Assembly: GCF_900103665.1 (NCBI RefSeq)
Contig: NZ_FNGY01000005.1
Span: 218,641-282,640 of the forward strand
DNA from: Pedobacter steynii
GTDB lineage: Bacteria; Bacteroidota; Bacteroidia; Sphingobacteriales; Sphingobacteriaceae
Length of the DNA: 64,000 bases
Direction of reading: 5' to 3'
Shown one piece after another: positions 26,302 to 37,400 of this stretch. The position numbers and the translations under genes are program-made. Numbering within the stretch: position 1 is the first letter of the stretch; the number at the start of each line of letters is the position of its first letter. A model generated the notes under the pieces. That model saw nothing but the letters and a program-made list of their open reading frames with translations, was not told where the DNA came from and searched no databases.

Positions 26302-26349
26302 TAAGGCTGTCTGAAGGGTATGAATTTCATACCGCTCAGACAGCCTTAT
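26301..26349. terminator. Bidirectional terminator
   Basis: Outer 14-bp stem ATAAGGCTGTCTGA/TCAGACAGCCTTAT (26301-26314, 26336-26349) plus inner 8-bp stem GGTATGAA/TTCATACC. It overlaps the kinase stop codon region and separates the convergent OMP gene ending at 26382. Confidence 0.85.
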
Positions 26350-26381
26350 TTATCTTAAAACTGATCAGATCAGTTTTTTAT

Positions 26382-27077
26382 TTAGAATGCAAAACCAACA
26401 CGAACACCAGTGATTACACTTGGTTTGATGTTGAAAGAGCTTCCTGCTGATTTGTGCTCAACAGTAGTCGTAACACCAGCAGCTGTAGCTGTAGTTTTAG
26501 TTTTTCCTTCTTTTTCGTAAACAAGACCTAAACCAGCTTCAACACCTAAATACATACGTTTTGCGATGTAATAATCAGCACCAACAACTCCACGAAGACC
26601 GAAAGATACATAACCTGGACCTTTAGTTTCGTTGAAAATGTCTTTTGTATAAGTAACACCTTTGTTGGTTGTGTTTTCAGAAGTTTCTGTTCTTGAACCT
26701 GTTCCGAAAAGGATATCACCACCTACGTAAGGAGATAAACGGTCAGTACCAGTGAAGTGTTTCTCGATACCTAAGTTGATCAATACGTTAGTTGCTTTTT
26801 GAGTGAAAGTACCTTTTTGATTGGCATCAGCACCATAAGCGTTAGTTTTATCATTAGTTGAGCTTACATTGAAACCTAAACGGTAAGCAACTTTTTCTTT
26901 GTTGAAATAACGGAAACGTAATAAAGCAGCACCATCATTCAATTTGAAATCTGTGTTGTTAATACCGCCTGTTAAACCAAATTCAGTTGTAACGTCACCT
27001 GCAACTGGTTTGAAATCCTGTGCTTGTGCTGCTACTCCAAAAATAGTCATTCCTAAAAATAATAATACTTTTTTCAT
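26382..27077 (-). CDS. Outer-membrane beta-barrel protein (porin/OmpW-OmpX-like)
   Basis: 231 aa with signal peptide MKKVLLFLGMTIFGVAAQAQ and a small eight-strand-type barrel ending in GVRVGFAF (C-terminal Phe, as needed for BAM insertion). Strands such as LLRFRYFNKEKVAYRLGFNV and YLGVEAGLGLVYEKEG are typical of Bacteroidota outer-membrane beta-barrel family proteins. It has the best sigma-A-type promoter seen in the window (27131-27164) and its own terminator, which suggests strong expression. Specific role (structural or small-solute pore) unknown. Confidence 0.85.
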   Translation of the reverse strand: MKKVLLFLGMTIFGVAAQAQDFKPVAGDVTTEFGLTGGINNTDFKLNDGAALLRFRYFNKEKVAYRLGFNVSSTNDKTNAYGADANQKGTFTQKATNVLINLGIEKHFTGTDRLSPYVGGDILFGTGSRTETSENTTNKGVTYTKDIFNETKGPGYVSFGLRGVVGADYYIAKRMYLGVEAGLGLVYEKEGKTKTTATAAGVTTTVEHKSAGSSFNIKPSVITGVRVGFAF

Positions 27078-27130
27078 AAATGTGTGTTAAGTGTTAAATA
27101 GATGTTAATTAACTGTAAAATTTACGGGTG

Positions 27131-27164
27131 CAAAAGTAGGCTTAATAGAATTATTTATGTCAAA
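27131..27164 (-). promoter_or_regulatory. Promoter of OMP gene (TTTG-N22-TACTTTTG)
   Basis: On the minus strand a -33 TTTG (27164-27161) and a -7 TACTTTTG (27138-27131) match the Bacteroidota consensus, with a 22-nt spacer. About 50 bp of leader precedes the start at 27077. Confidence 0.6.
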
Positions 27165-27765
27165 TTATTGTCATTAGAGCTTTTTCAGTCGCTAACTGGC
27201 TGATAGTCTGGTCAGTTTTTTTGCCTTTTGTTGGTTTGTTATTTCAATTGATTATTTGACCATTATATTTAATACGTCAAATGCTGTTTTGGCTTAACTT
27301 TCAGATATTTAATGCGTTATGGCTGTTGTTTTGGCCTTTATTGCCTTTGGTACTCCGATTTAGAGAAAAAGAAAAGTTTGAGTTTATTTAGGTTTTAGAT
27401 CCTGTTTTGTGACGAAAATAAAGGGAATTGGAACAAAGAAAAACAGCGCCTGAATGAAGCTTAAAACTGTATTCAATCGTTTGCGTGAAATCCCGGTTTT
27501 TTAGTTCAGATATTTTCGTTTAGATAAAATTACTCGTTCCCATGCGGTAAAAATGGTTTTGGTAACTTTTCTACCCTAATTCCTATGACTTAAAGCATTA
27601 TATTTTTTTGTGAGTAAACCCCAAAAATTTACCCTCAGCTGATTTGCCTTAAATATTTCGTTATCCACCTATTTAAACACAACCGTTTGCATAAAGTCAG
27701 TCCCTTATGGACCTTTATTTAGGGATTACTATACGCAACATTGGCTTAAATATTCTTAACAGGTT
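27165..27765. other. Long AT-rich intergenic region
   Basis: About 600 bp with no convincing ORF on either strand. It probably holds decayed coding sequence belonging with the susD remnant that follows, but I could not recognise residues of it. Confidence 0.4.
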
Positions 27766-27872
27766 CAGGAAAGGGTTTGGACGGATAAACTGTACCTGAT
27801 GCCGGCTTCGCAGAGTCAGATTGACCGATCAAAAAAGGTGTATTGACACAAACACCAGGATACAGCAAATAA
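27766..27872 (+). pseudogene. RagB/SusD C-terminal remnant
   Basis: The frame from 27766 reads QERVWTDKLYLMPASQSQID and, after a frameshift at about 27840, LTQTPGYSK and a stop at 27870. This is the standard SusD ending (pattern: W..K.YL.PIPQSEID....L.QNPGY). Everything upstream is lost or unrecognisable, and no SusC is near. A terminator hairpin follows at 27895-27929, as expected at the end of a susCD operon. The match is short but the order and spacing of the motifs are specific. Confidence 0.6.
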
Positions 27873-27894
27873 TTGATGTCCGTTTAAATACCCG

Positions 27895-27929
27895 GAAAAG
27901 CCGCTGTAAAAGAATTACAGGAGCTTTTC
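27895..27929 (+). terminator. Terminator-like hairpin after susD remnant
   Basis: GAAAAGC/GCTTTTC and CTGTAA/TTACAG arms (27895-27909, 27915-27929) with a 2x2 internal loop and 5-nt apical loop, followed by a T-rich run. Probably the surviving terminator of the lost operon. Confidence 0.6.
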
Positions 27930-27960
27930 TATTTCCCTTGTTATTTTGATAAATTGCTTT

Positions 27961-28002
27961 TTTGCGGGAAATACGGGGTCTTTTCTTTGCGGGAAATACG
28001 GG
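27961..28002 (+). repeat. 17-bp tandem direct repeat upstream of AraC gene 1
   Basis: TTTGCGGGAAATACGGG occurs at 27961-27977 and again at 27986-28002, with a 25-bp period. Two direct copies about 2.4 helical turns apart, 60 bp before the start, suit binding of an AraC-type regulator, perhaps its own product. Confidence 0.5.
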
Positions 28003-28061
28003 TAACTCATTGAATATTATTGTTTAAGTTTGCTTTTAAATTAGACGTTACGCTCGAAATA

Positions 28062-29126
28062 ATGAAATTTATACTCTTAATTATAGGTTTTCATATTCTA
28101 ATAGTGGGTGCTGTACTCCGAATAAGCAAATCTGAAAATAATTTTAATAAGTGCATCCGGCTCATTCTTGGCCTTTCCTTATTGCATGTTATTTATAAGC
28201 TAACTCATCTGTATTTTATCAGTAACTGGTTGCCCAATGAAATTGGGAGCCCGATGGCCCTCCTGTACGGACCGTTATTTTATTTTCTATATCTGACGGC
28301 GGGAGAAAAGCAAATCCCTGTGAAGACGGTTTTAGTCCACAGCATTCCTTTCCTCTTTTTAACCTTGTTGTATGTGACTTTGACGTACGGCCTGCCGGAA
28401 GAAAGTGGCGAATGGCACAGCCGAAGGTTGATGATCAATTCCTTTCATCACCTCAGTTTATCCCTTTCTTTGGTTTCTTATGCGTTTTTTACCGGCTATA
28501 AAATGAAGGCAGTGCCACCTGCCGCTCCTGAAAAAGACCGTTTAATTAGCCAGATGATCATTATTGAAGGAGCCTGGGCGTTCATCGTCGCATTGCTGGC
28601 GATTGATTCCTTTTGGATAAAGCTAGAATTTGCATTTAATCCTTTGGCTTTGCTGTATGGAACCCAGGTAATGGTGTCCGGACTTTTGTTCCGCTACCTC
28701 TTGCTACAAAAGGCGCCTTTGCAATCCGACCAGGAAAAGCTGTCGCCTTCGCGTTATTCCAAATCAGGCCTGGAAGAAGAAACGTTAAAAGCATATGAGT
28801 ATAAACTGCACAGTCACCTTAAAACTTCAAAGATTTACCTTAAACCGGCACTGTCTTTAGCGGTGCTGGCAAAGGAAACGGAGATCCCGAAACACCATTT
28901 CTCTCAGTTGCTCAATGTCCATCTGGGAAGGAGCTTTTATCAGGTGATTGCCGACTATCGGATTGCACATGCAATGGAACTTCTGGAGGAGGCAGGAGCT
29001 CAGTTTACTATAGAGTCTCTGGCCTATGAATGTGGATTTAATTCGAAAACTTCATTCAACAGGTATTTTAAAGAAAAAACAGGTTGTACACCTTCTGATT
29101 ATCGCGGGCTGAAAAATGCGGGCTAG
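28062..29126 (+). CDS. Membrane-anchored AraC-family regulator 1 (7TM-HTH_18)
   Basis: 354 aa from ATG at 28062, where the first membrane helix begins (MKFILLIIGFHILIVG); an upstream TTG adds 14 hydrophilic residues. About seven transmembrane helices (residues 1-230, with the conserved ALLYGPLFYFLYL in helix 3) are followed by a cytoplasmic linker and an AraC HTH_18 domain (about 255-350): LAVLAKETEIPKHHFSQLLN is the first HTH and FTIESLAYECGFNSKTSFNR the second. Such proteins are probably membrane sensors acting directly on DNA. First of three tandem paralogues. Ligand and targets unknown; the repeat at 27961-28002 is a candidate site. Confidence 0.9.
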   Translation: MKFILLIIGFHILIVGAVLRISKSENNFNKCIRLILGLSLLHVIYKLTHLYFISNWLPNEIGSPMALLYGPLFYFLYLTAGEKQIPVKTVLVHSIPFLFLTLLYVTLTYGLPEESGEWHSRRLMINSFHHLSLSLSLVSYAFFTGYKMKAVPPAAPEKDRLISQMIIIEGAWAFIVALLAIDSFWIKLEFAFNPLALLYGTQVMVSGLLFRYLLLQKAPLQSDQEKLSPSRYSKSGLEEETLKAYEYKLHSHLKTSKIYLKPALSLAVLAKETEIPKHHFSQLLNVHLGRSFYQVIADYRIAHAMELLEEAGAQFTIESLAYECGFNSKTSFNRYFKEKTGCTPSDYRGLKNAG

Positions 29127-29311
29127 CAGTGTTAATTTTTCCTGAAAAGAAACGTTGCTCCCAGCTGGGATGTCGAATGTCCCACACCGTTGACCCATTG
29201 TTGCGGTTTTCTAACGATACATTTGAGCCGGATAATTGTGCTTCCTAAGCGCCTTACTGAAATAGACCTTGCAATGATGAGGGGTATACTTTTGAACCGA
29301 ATGATGATGTC

Positions 29312-30373
29312 ATGATAAAATACTTTCTCTGCAGCATTATAGTTTTAACTTTTGTAACGTTATATCTGGGTTATAAAAAGAACAACCATAGGCTTTTCCA
29401 ATGTATAATCAGTCTGCTTGTAGCAGGCATCCTCTTTAACGTTACCGCTCTTTTTGTAAGTGAACAGATTTTATTAGAAAGAGACTATATTCTCTACCTT
29501 CCTTTTGCCTTTCTGTATGGTCCCCTTTTGTGTTTTGCCTTTCAGTCCTTATCGGACACTCCGTTTAAGCCCTGGAAAATTCTGCTGCACCTAAGCCCTT
29601 TTGGATTTGCGGTGCTTATTTATATCCTCAGGTATACTGATGTCGGGTTGTTTGAAAATCAATGGCTGAGGTATTCTTATCATACCGTACGAACCCTTTT
29701 TCTACTCGTCTATGCTTTAAGTATCCTCTTTTTTTATCGCTTTAACCATAATGTAGCCTATCGCAGCGCGCAGAAACTGATTCAGTGGCTGGGATTTTTA
29801 ATGCTGATTTGTAGTATAATCTACATCATTTTTGCTTACAAAACCATTTTTTATGGAGAAACAGCGGATAAAGTGATCCCGGGAAGATTAATTTATGCGA
29901 TCTTGTTTGCAGGGGTATTTCTTGTCTTTCGCTATACGATTAATGGCTTTATTTCCCCGGAGGGGAGCAAACTGGAAACAGATAGCGGGAATAAAGAAGA
30001 GGAAGTGAAGCGTTACCAAAAAAGTACGCTTTCTGAAGCGCTTTTAGACAGCTATGAACAACAGTTGTATGCGCTTATGATCCGGCAAAAGGTTTTCCTG
30101 GATGCGGAGTTATCACTGGCATCTCTTGCCAAAGAGCTGAGGATTCCCAAGCATCACCTTACCCAGGTGTTGAGCGTAAGGGTAGGCGAAAATTTTTACC
30201 ATTATGTCAACCGTTTTAGAATTGATTATGCTTGTAAGCTCATCAATAAATCAGTCGTAGACCTGACGCTGGAAGAGCTGGCTTATAAAAGTGGTTTCAA
30301 CTCTAAAACCTCTTTTAACCGGTATTTTAAAAGCCAGGTGGGTTGTACACCCTCTGAATACCGCAACCTTTAA
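29312..30373 (+). CDS. Membrane-anchored AraC-family regulator 2 (7TM-HTH_18)
   Basis: 353 aa, ATG start. Same plan as the gene upstream: seven membrane helices (about 1-215, with PFAFLYGPLLCFAFQ), linker, and AraC HTH_18 (about 250-350) with LASLAKELRIPKHHLTQVLS and LEELAYKSGFNSKTSFNRYF nearly identical in the recognition helices to regulator 1, so both may read similar operators. 185 bp separate it from regulator 1; the truncated paralogue starts 13 bp downstream and is likely cotranscribed. Confidence 0.9.
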   Translation: MIKYFLCSIIVLTFVTLYLGYKKNNHRLFQCIISLLVAGILFNVTALFVSEQILLERDYILYLPFAFLYGPLLCFAFQSLSDTPFKPWKILLHLSPFGFAVLIYILRYTDVGLFENQWLRYSYHTVRTLFLLVYALSILFFYRFNHNVAYRSAQKLIQWLGFLMLICSIIYIIFAYKTIFYGETADKVIPGRLIYAILFAGVFLVFRYTINGFISPEGSKLETDSGNKEEEVKRYQKSTLSEALLDSYEQQLYALMIRQKVFLDAELSLASLAKELRIPKHHLTQVLSVRVGENFYHYVNRFRIDYACKLINKSVVDLTLEELAYKSGFNSKTSFNRYFKSQVGCTPSEYRNL

Positions 30374-30386
30374 ACCCGTAACCACT

Positions 30387-31046
30387 TTGATAAAATCTAT
30401 CACCTGCTGTATTATTGTATTGTCATCGGTAACGTTATACCTGAGTTCTTGTATAGGAAAGCCCGGTACTTTCGACCGCATGATCAATATCGGCTCCATA
30501 GTTATCCTTTTTCATGGCGCTTTTGTACTCTTCTGCGAAGTGTGCTTTCCCCTGGAACCCTACATCGATTCGGCAGCACCTTTTGGCCTGGTCTACGGGC
30601 CGCTTTGCTATTTGTCATTTTATGCCATTTCCGGAAAGATGCCGAAGAAGGGCCGTACATTCCTGCACTTTGTACCTGCCACTATTGGCCTGATCCTGTA
30701 CTTTCTGCTATTGCTGCTTCCCTCATTCCGCGCTGCCTGTCTGAAGTCTATCCTCCACTGGTTATACCTGTTTATCGCAATTTCAATGATGGGGTGTACC
30801 GGTTTGCTCTTGTTCTGCAACGGAGTGGATGAAAAGGAACATAGCCGGGAGGGAAAGACGATGGTGTCTGCGGTGTTTATTCTTGTTTTTATAGTCGCCC
30901 TGTTAATTGGTGTTCTTATGTATTCGGGCGCTATCTCCAGAAAGGAAGCGAGTGCAGTCCTGCCAAGAATGGTCATTTATTTTACTATGCTCACGGTCAT
31001 GGTGTTCGTATTCAGGTATCAGGTAAACAGGATGCTTAAAAAATAG
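30387..31046 (+). CDS. 7TM sensor-domain paralogue lacking the AraC DNA-binding domain
   Basis: 219 aa from TTG at 30387, chosen by alignment: the encoded IKSITCCIIVLSSVTLYLS matches the start of regulator 2 (IKYFLCSIIVLTFVTLYLG). Seven membrane helices follow, including FGLVYGPLCYLSFYA, the family helix-3 signature. The protein stops at FRYQVNRMLKK, exactly where the paralogues enter their cytoplasmic linker. No HTH-encoding sequence follows in any frame up to 31400. Reading frame is clean, so this is a domain-loss paralogue rather than obvious decay. It might modulate the two full regulators by heterodimerising, or be a dead relic. Confidence 0.7.
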   Translation: MIKSITCCIIVLSSVTLYLSSCIGKPGTFDRMINIGSIVILFHGAFVLFCEVCFPLEPYIDSAAPFGLVYGPLCYLSFYAISGKMPKKGRTFLHFVPATIGLILYFLLLLLPSFRAACLKSILHWLYLFIAISMMGCTGLLLFCNGVDEKEHSREGKTMVSAVFILVFIVALLIGVLMYSGAISRKEASAVLPRMVIYFTMLTVMVFVFRYQVNRMLKK

Positions 31047-31418
31047 AAAGGCCAGTCCGAAAACTTACCTCATTGCAAATCTGTTGTGCCGGAGGCATCG
31101 TTAAAAATGTCAGAAATATTTTAAGTGCCGAACATACCTTCCGTTTACTAAATGACAAGCCCCTTAATTTGAAATCGAAAGAAATATGCTTTCAAAGGGC
31201 TTCAATTTCAGGAGTTTCTTTGACCGTTGTTTCAAATCGCAGACGAGCGGTACGCCATCGGAGTATAAGGGTCAAAAAGAAAGGGAGGATCGGCTTTTTA
31301 GGTGTGCCAGTTAAATGGCGTGTCGTGCTTCCCGCTTTTCTGGTACATTCTAAAGTCCTGTTTTATACAACTTTGCGCCCATTCTGATACAACGCAGAAC
31401 AGGAACAAAAATTATCGC
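31047..31418. other. Intergenic region upstream of adhesin operon
   Basis: About 370 bp. An open frame at 31073-31387 is basic and shows no family features, so I do not call it. TTATACAACTTTG near 31360 is a poor match to the -7 box but lies where an adhesin promoter would be expected. Confidence 0.35.
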
Positions 31419-34400
31419 ATGAAACACGCTACTAGAATTTTTCATTTTGCATCATTACTGATGTGCTTTTTATTTGCGGCCAGCTTTAGCAGTTATGCAG
31501 ACGGCTCAAAGGACATTTATCCGGATGGGGTAAAAGGAGGACGGGCAAGGCTCAGGGCAAGTACGGCAAGCAGCGCATCCTATCCTTTTCCAACATTAGG
31601 AACACATTATGTTTATGCAAAAGCGGGGGAAGTCATCGCAATTGCTTCAAGTACGCAGGGAGTAGCTGCGAGTAACGCTGCCAATGTTTCCAGATTGATC
31701 CTGACAGGGCCGGATGGAAGTATGATCGTGTCTCACCAAACTCCACGTACCGGAGCAGGTAGTGAAGTGGGTAGGATTCCGGACCGTAATGCGGAAAAAC
31801 TCGGGCCTCATCTTCCAAATCAGGCAGATGGTGGATATACACCTTATTATTACGACGTTCCCGCAGGTGCCGGAGGGATTTATAAGGTGGAGTTTATAGC
31901 TAATGGTGGCGAGACGAGCACAACAACGCAACGCCAAAGCGATGTCTATGGCTATGCAGACTGGGCGCAAAATAATTCATCGGCGACAATAGCAGCCTGG
32001 GATATTTCCATCAGCAATGCGGCGAAAAATGCATGGCAGAAAGGAAGGGTTTATGCAAATATCCTGAATATGGATATCGATGCAGGTTTCAAGGACAATT
32101 ATAATTTCTATGGACAATTAAAAATCCTGACAAAGGATGGCTATACTTATAACGTAAAGAACAATGGAAATAATGGGATTTCCTTTACTTTTTTTGTCAA
32201 CAATAAAGGTTTTGTAGATACGGATGGTCAGCCGCTTTATCAAAGTTTAAATACCACTACCGGTATCTCCAGCAAAATTCAGAATCCAACCACAGAAGAT
32301 ACCGAATCAGGTATCACACATAAAATATTTTATACTTTGCCGGATCCTGATCTGCCACAAACGGCGAATGGAGCTGTTCCAGGGGGAACAACATGGCTGA
32401 AGAATCCAAGACTTATACCAACTGTAGAGAATTTGAATATCGTTGGAGTAGATGGTACAGTCGGCCAGGTGAGTAATAAAGGAGGGCGAATTCGTTTTGA
32501 TGCCAACCTGGCCGGGCGGTTTAAAATGGAAATTGCAAGTAAAGTTGCCGCAGGGAATCCGGGTTATTTTCCAACACGCGCGATTTCAGGGAGCGCATTG
32601 GCCGGAACAAATAATGTCCCATGGGATGGGAAGGATGGCGCCGGAGTTCCTTTGCCGAATGGCCAGGTTCCCGCAATTTTAAATATTCAATTACAGGGAG
32701 CAGAGGTGCATTTCCCTTACTTCGATATGGAGATCAATCCTAATGGAATGATTCTCGAACTGTTGAATGCCCAGTTAAATGGCGTACAGTCGGATATCGT
32801 ATATTGGGATGATAGTCTGATCCTGCCTGCCAGGGATATTCCTTCAAACCCGGTTAATGCCAGTCAGTTTATTACACCATTGGGGACAAGCAGTTCGGTG
32901 AATGGTCACAAATGGGGCAGCTCGAGCAGCCCTACATCGGGAACCTTTGCTGATGAAAGGTCTATAGATACCTGGACATTTATTCTCGGGGCAAAAGAAA
33001 TTAAAGAGATCACAGTCGATGTAAAAGAGGCCGATCTTGAAGTCATCAGTATCGTCCCTTCAAAAACGATCGTTACTAAAGGGGATGAACTTTCTTATAC
33101 TGTTAAAGTAAAAAACGGCGGGCCAAGTGATGTAATTGGAAAAAAAGATCCCATTACCGGAATTTACGACAATACCGGTGCGCCCTTTACTTTTAAATTA
33201 CCTGCAGGTTTTATCATGGGCGACATGCAGTTTGTATCTGCCTGTGGTGCTACCGAAGCAGTTCCTGTAGTTTTCGACCCCGCAACCGGATTGTATAAGT
33301 CTGTATTGAAACTCGCCAGCGGTTGTGAAGGTCAGTATGTTTTCAAAGGAACAGTAGGTCCTGCAATGGTGGCCGGAAATATGGAGGTATGGGCAACAAT
33401 TATGCGCCCTAATGATGTCACAGACATTGACGCGACCAACCCGAATCCAAATGTGCCACCAACAAACCCTTATTTTGAATGTAGTGCATACGACCCTTTA
33501 AGTGGTCTGGCCATCCCTTGTAATAACATCAAGAAAAATAATACGGCAACAATCATCAACAAAATCACTGCTACAAAAGAAATTAACGGGAATCCCGCTA
33601 AGGTAAAAGCAGGGGATGTGCTGACTTATAACATCATCTTAGAAAACACGAATAGCACGGATAAAACAGGGGTAACTGCAAATGATGTTCTTCCCGCAGG
33701 ATTGGTAGGGGCAACGGCGATTTCACATAGCGGGATTTTAACCGGAACAACGGTGACCTGGGCAAACCTTACGGTTCCTGCAAACAATAAAATAACGCTG
33801 AGCTTTAAAACAACGGTTGGTCCGAATTCAACAGGAATAACTTCCATCAGGAATGTGGCCAGCGTGGTTGATCCGATAGATCCTACAACTCCTTTAACCC
33901 CGGAGGTATTGGTGCCGGTAGAACTGGTCAGCAGTTTTACCGCGGTCAAAAAAGTGACAGGGGGATTGCTAAACAATAAAATTACAGCAGGATCAGAAGT
34001 TACCTACAGTATAGAGGTTCTGAATACAGGAAATACGGCATTGGCCAATCTTGAAATTGCTGATGTGATTCCTAATCAGATGAGCTATGTGACAGGAACA
34101 GCAGATAATGCAGGTGTTTTAACAGGTAATACCCTAAACTGGGTGATTAATGTCCTTGTCGGCCAGGCAAAAACAGTAACTTTCAAAGTAAAGGTTGCGG
34201 ATAACCTTACCGGTATTGCGGCGATCAAAAATATCGCAACAATTACTGATCCGGCAAAGCCATTAACTCCGGTAAGCCCGGAAGTAGAGGTGCCAACAGA
34301 TCCGATCCGAAGCTTTACAGCTGTAAAATCCGTTAGTGCAGGATTAAATAATAATAAGATCGTTGCCGGTTCAACGATTACTTATAGTATTGAGGTTAAG

Positions 34401-37400
34401 AATACCGGAAGTACTGACCTGACAGGTATTAAGATCTCAGATATTATTCCTGATCATACCACTTATAAGGCAGGAACAGCAGATAACGGAGGTGCCATCA
34501 CAGGCAATACCTTAAACTGGACGGTTAGTGTTCCTTTTGGTCAGACCAAAACCCTGACCTTCCAGGTAGAAGTGGCAAAAGACCTGACCGGTGTTGCTGT
34601 GATTAAAAACGTAGCAGCAGTAACCGATCCGCTTACACCAACCCATCCTCCGGTAAATCCAGAGGTGGAAGTGCCGACAGACCCGGTCAAAAGCTTTGCC
34701 GCAACTAAAAAAATCAGCGCGGGATTACAGAATAATAAAATTGTTGCCGGCTCTACGATCACTTATAGCATTGAAGTAAAAAACACAGGAAGCACCGCAT
34801 TAACGAACATCGCGATTGCGGATAACATCCCAAACCATACCACCTATGTTAACGGAACTGCCAATCTTGGAGGTAGCCTGACGGGTAGTACCCTAAACTG
34901 GGTGGTTAATCTGGCCTTTGGCGAAAGCAAAACGGTAAGTTTCCAGGTGAAAGTAGCGGATGATCTAACTGGAATTGCGACGATCAAAAACGCAGCAACA
35001 GTAACCGATCCGACTATACCAGCCCATCCTCCGGTAATTCCGGAAGTGGAGGTGCCAACAGATCCGGTCAGAAGTTTTACTGCAACCAAGAAAATCAGTG
35101 CAGGATTACAGAACAATAAAATTGTTGCCGGCTCTACAATCACTTATAGCATTGAAGTAAAGAACACGGGAAGTACTGCATTGACAAATATTGCCATTGC
35201 GGATAACATTCCGGCAAATACCACCTATGTTGAAGGAACTGCCAATCTTGGAGGAGGTCTGACAGGAAATACCCTCAACTGGGTGGTTAATTTAGCCTTT
35301 GGTGAAAGCAAAACGGTAAGTTTCCAGGCAAAGGTCGCAGATGATCTAACTGGGGTTGCGACGATTAAAAATGCGGCAACAATTACAGATCCTGTCGTAC
35401 CCACCAATCCTCCGGTAATTCCGGAAGTAGAGGTGCCAACAGATCCGGTCAGAAGTTTTACTGCAACCAAGAAAATCAGTGCAGGATTACAGAACAATAA
35501 AATCGTTGCCGGATCCATCATCACTTATAGCATTGAAGTAAAGAACACAGGAAGTACCGCATTAACGAACATCGCAATTGCGGATCACATACCAGGCCAT
35601 ACCACCTACGTTGAAGGAACTGCCGATCTTGGAGGTAGCCTGACGGGTAGTACCCTCAACTGGGTGGTTAATTTAGCCTTTGGCGAAAGCAAAACAGTAA
35701 GCTTCCAGGTAAAGGTAGCGGACAATTTAACGGGGATTGCGACGATCAAAAATGTGGCAACGGTTACGGACCCGACCATTCCGACTAACCCTCCTGTAAT
35801 TCCGGAAGTGGAGGTGCCTACTGATGCAAAGCGTAGTTTTACGACTGCAAAAAGAGTGGTAAGTGGCCTTGTGAACGGAAAAGTAGCATCGGAGGCCGAA
35901 TTGATCTATGCAATTGATATGGTCAATACCGGAGGAGAAGACCTGATTGGGCTAAGCATCGCAGATGATCTGCCTGTTGGGACGAGTTTTGTCCGTGCAG
36001 ATCAAAATGGTTCAGCAAGTGGAACCCGCGTAAACTGGACGATTGATGTTCCCTTCGGACAAACTAAAACGGTGTTGTTGACCCTGAAAGTTGCGGCCGA
36101 CTTATCGAATGTGGAAACAATTGTTAATAAAGCAATCGTAACCGATCCAAAAGATCCGGCTAATCCGAAAGTGCCGGAAGTAACGGTAACTACAGAACAG
36201 AAGGCAGCGATCACCTTGTCAAAAACGGCTATTGCAGGAGATCATCAAAAAGTAGGGGCGGTGATCAGTTACCACCTGGTATTGAAAAATATAGGCAACG
36301 TAGCGGTAAAAAATATCATCATTACCGATGATAATGCCGATGCAGGAAGCATCAGCCCGGCAAGCATCGCCAGTCTGGCACCTGATGCAACAATGAACAT
36401 TACGGCTAAACATACCCTTACCCAGGAAGATCTGGATAGAGGATATGTGAGCAATCTTGCAAAAGCAGATGGTAAAGATCCTAAAAACAAGGAGGTGCAT
36501 GCAGAATCGAAAGATCCTTCGCCGGTGCCGGGAGCACCAACGGATCTTGCCTGTAAAGATTGTACGGTTACGCCGATCATTCAAAAAGGAGCATTAACCT
36601 TATCGAAAACGGCTGTCGCAGGTACCTATAATAAAGTGGGAGGAGCAATTAACTATAACCTGGTCTTGAAAAACACAGGAAATGTAACCCTCAGAAACAT
36701 CATCATTACTGATGATAATGCAGATGCGGGAAGCATCAGCCCGGCAAATATTACAAGCCTGGCACCTGGTGCAACAGTAAACATTACCGCTAAACATACC
36801 CTTACCCAGGAAGACCTGGACAGAGGATCTGTAAGTAACCTGGCGAAAGCGGATGGAAAAGATCCTAAAAACAAAGAGGTACATGCAGAATCGAAAGATC
36901 CTTCGCCGATACCGGGAGGACCAACGAATCCGGGTTGTAAAGATTGTACCGTGACGCCAACAGAACAGCTGGCAGGAATAAATCTGGTAAAGAAAATCAC
37001 CAATAAAGGAAGCGGTGAGCAGGATGCTTTCATCCTGAATGATCAGATTGAATATACGTTTATCATCAAAAACACAGGGAATACTACCTTAACAGGAATC
37101 ACCTTAAACGATCCTTTATTAGGAGGCTCAGCGATTCGGGTCCCCGGATCTTTGGCTCCGGGTGCAAGCATGAGCCACAAGGAATATTATACCATTACAG
37201 CCGCAGATATTGCGGTTGGTAAAGTGACCAACCAGGCCACAGTAACCGCGAAAGATCCTAAGGGCAAAGAGATCACCTCAGTGTCGGGAACGGATGCCGG
37301 AAATAATGATCCAACAGTGATTTCGCTGGCAAAACCACCTGTCGCGAAAGATGACCTTGCGAAAGCAGAACAAAATAAGCCGGTTAAAATTGAAGTACAG

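Noticed and set aside
31073..31387. Possible 104-aa ORF upstream of the adhesin
   Set aside because: Basic, no family features, and it overlaps the expected adhesin promoter region.
34541..35524. Several long minus-strand ORFs with repeated protein sequence inside the adhesin gene
   Set aside because: They are antisense shadows of the DUF11 repeats, sharing the repeat's period; no starts, promoters or protein features of their own.
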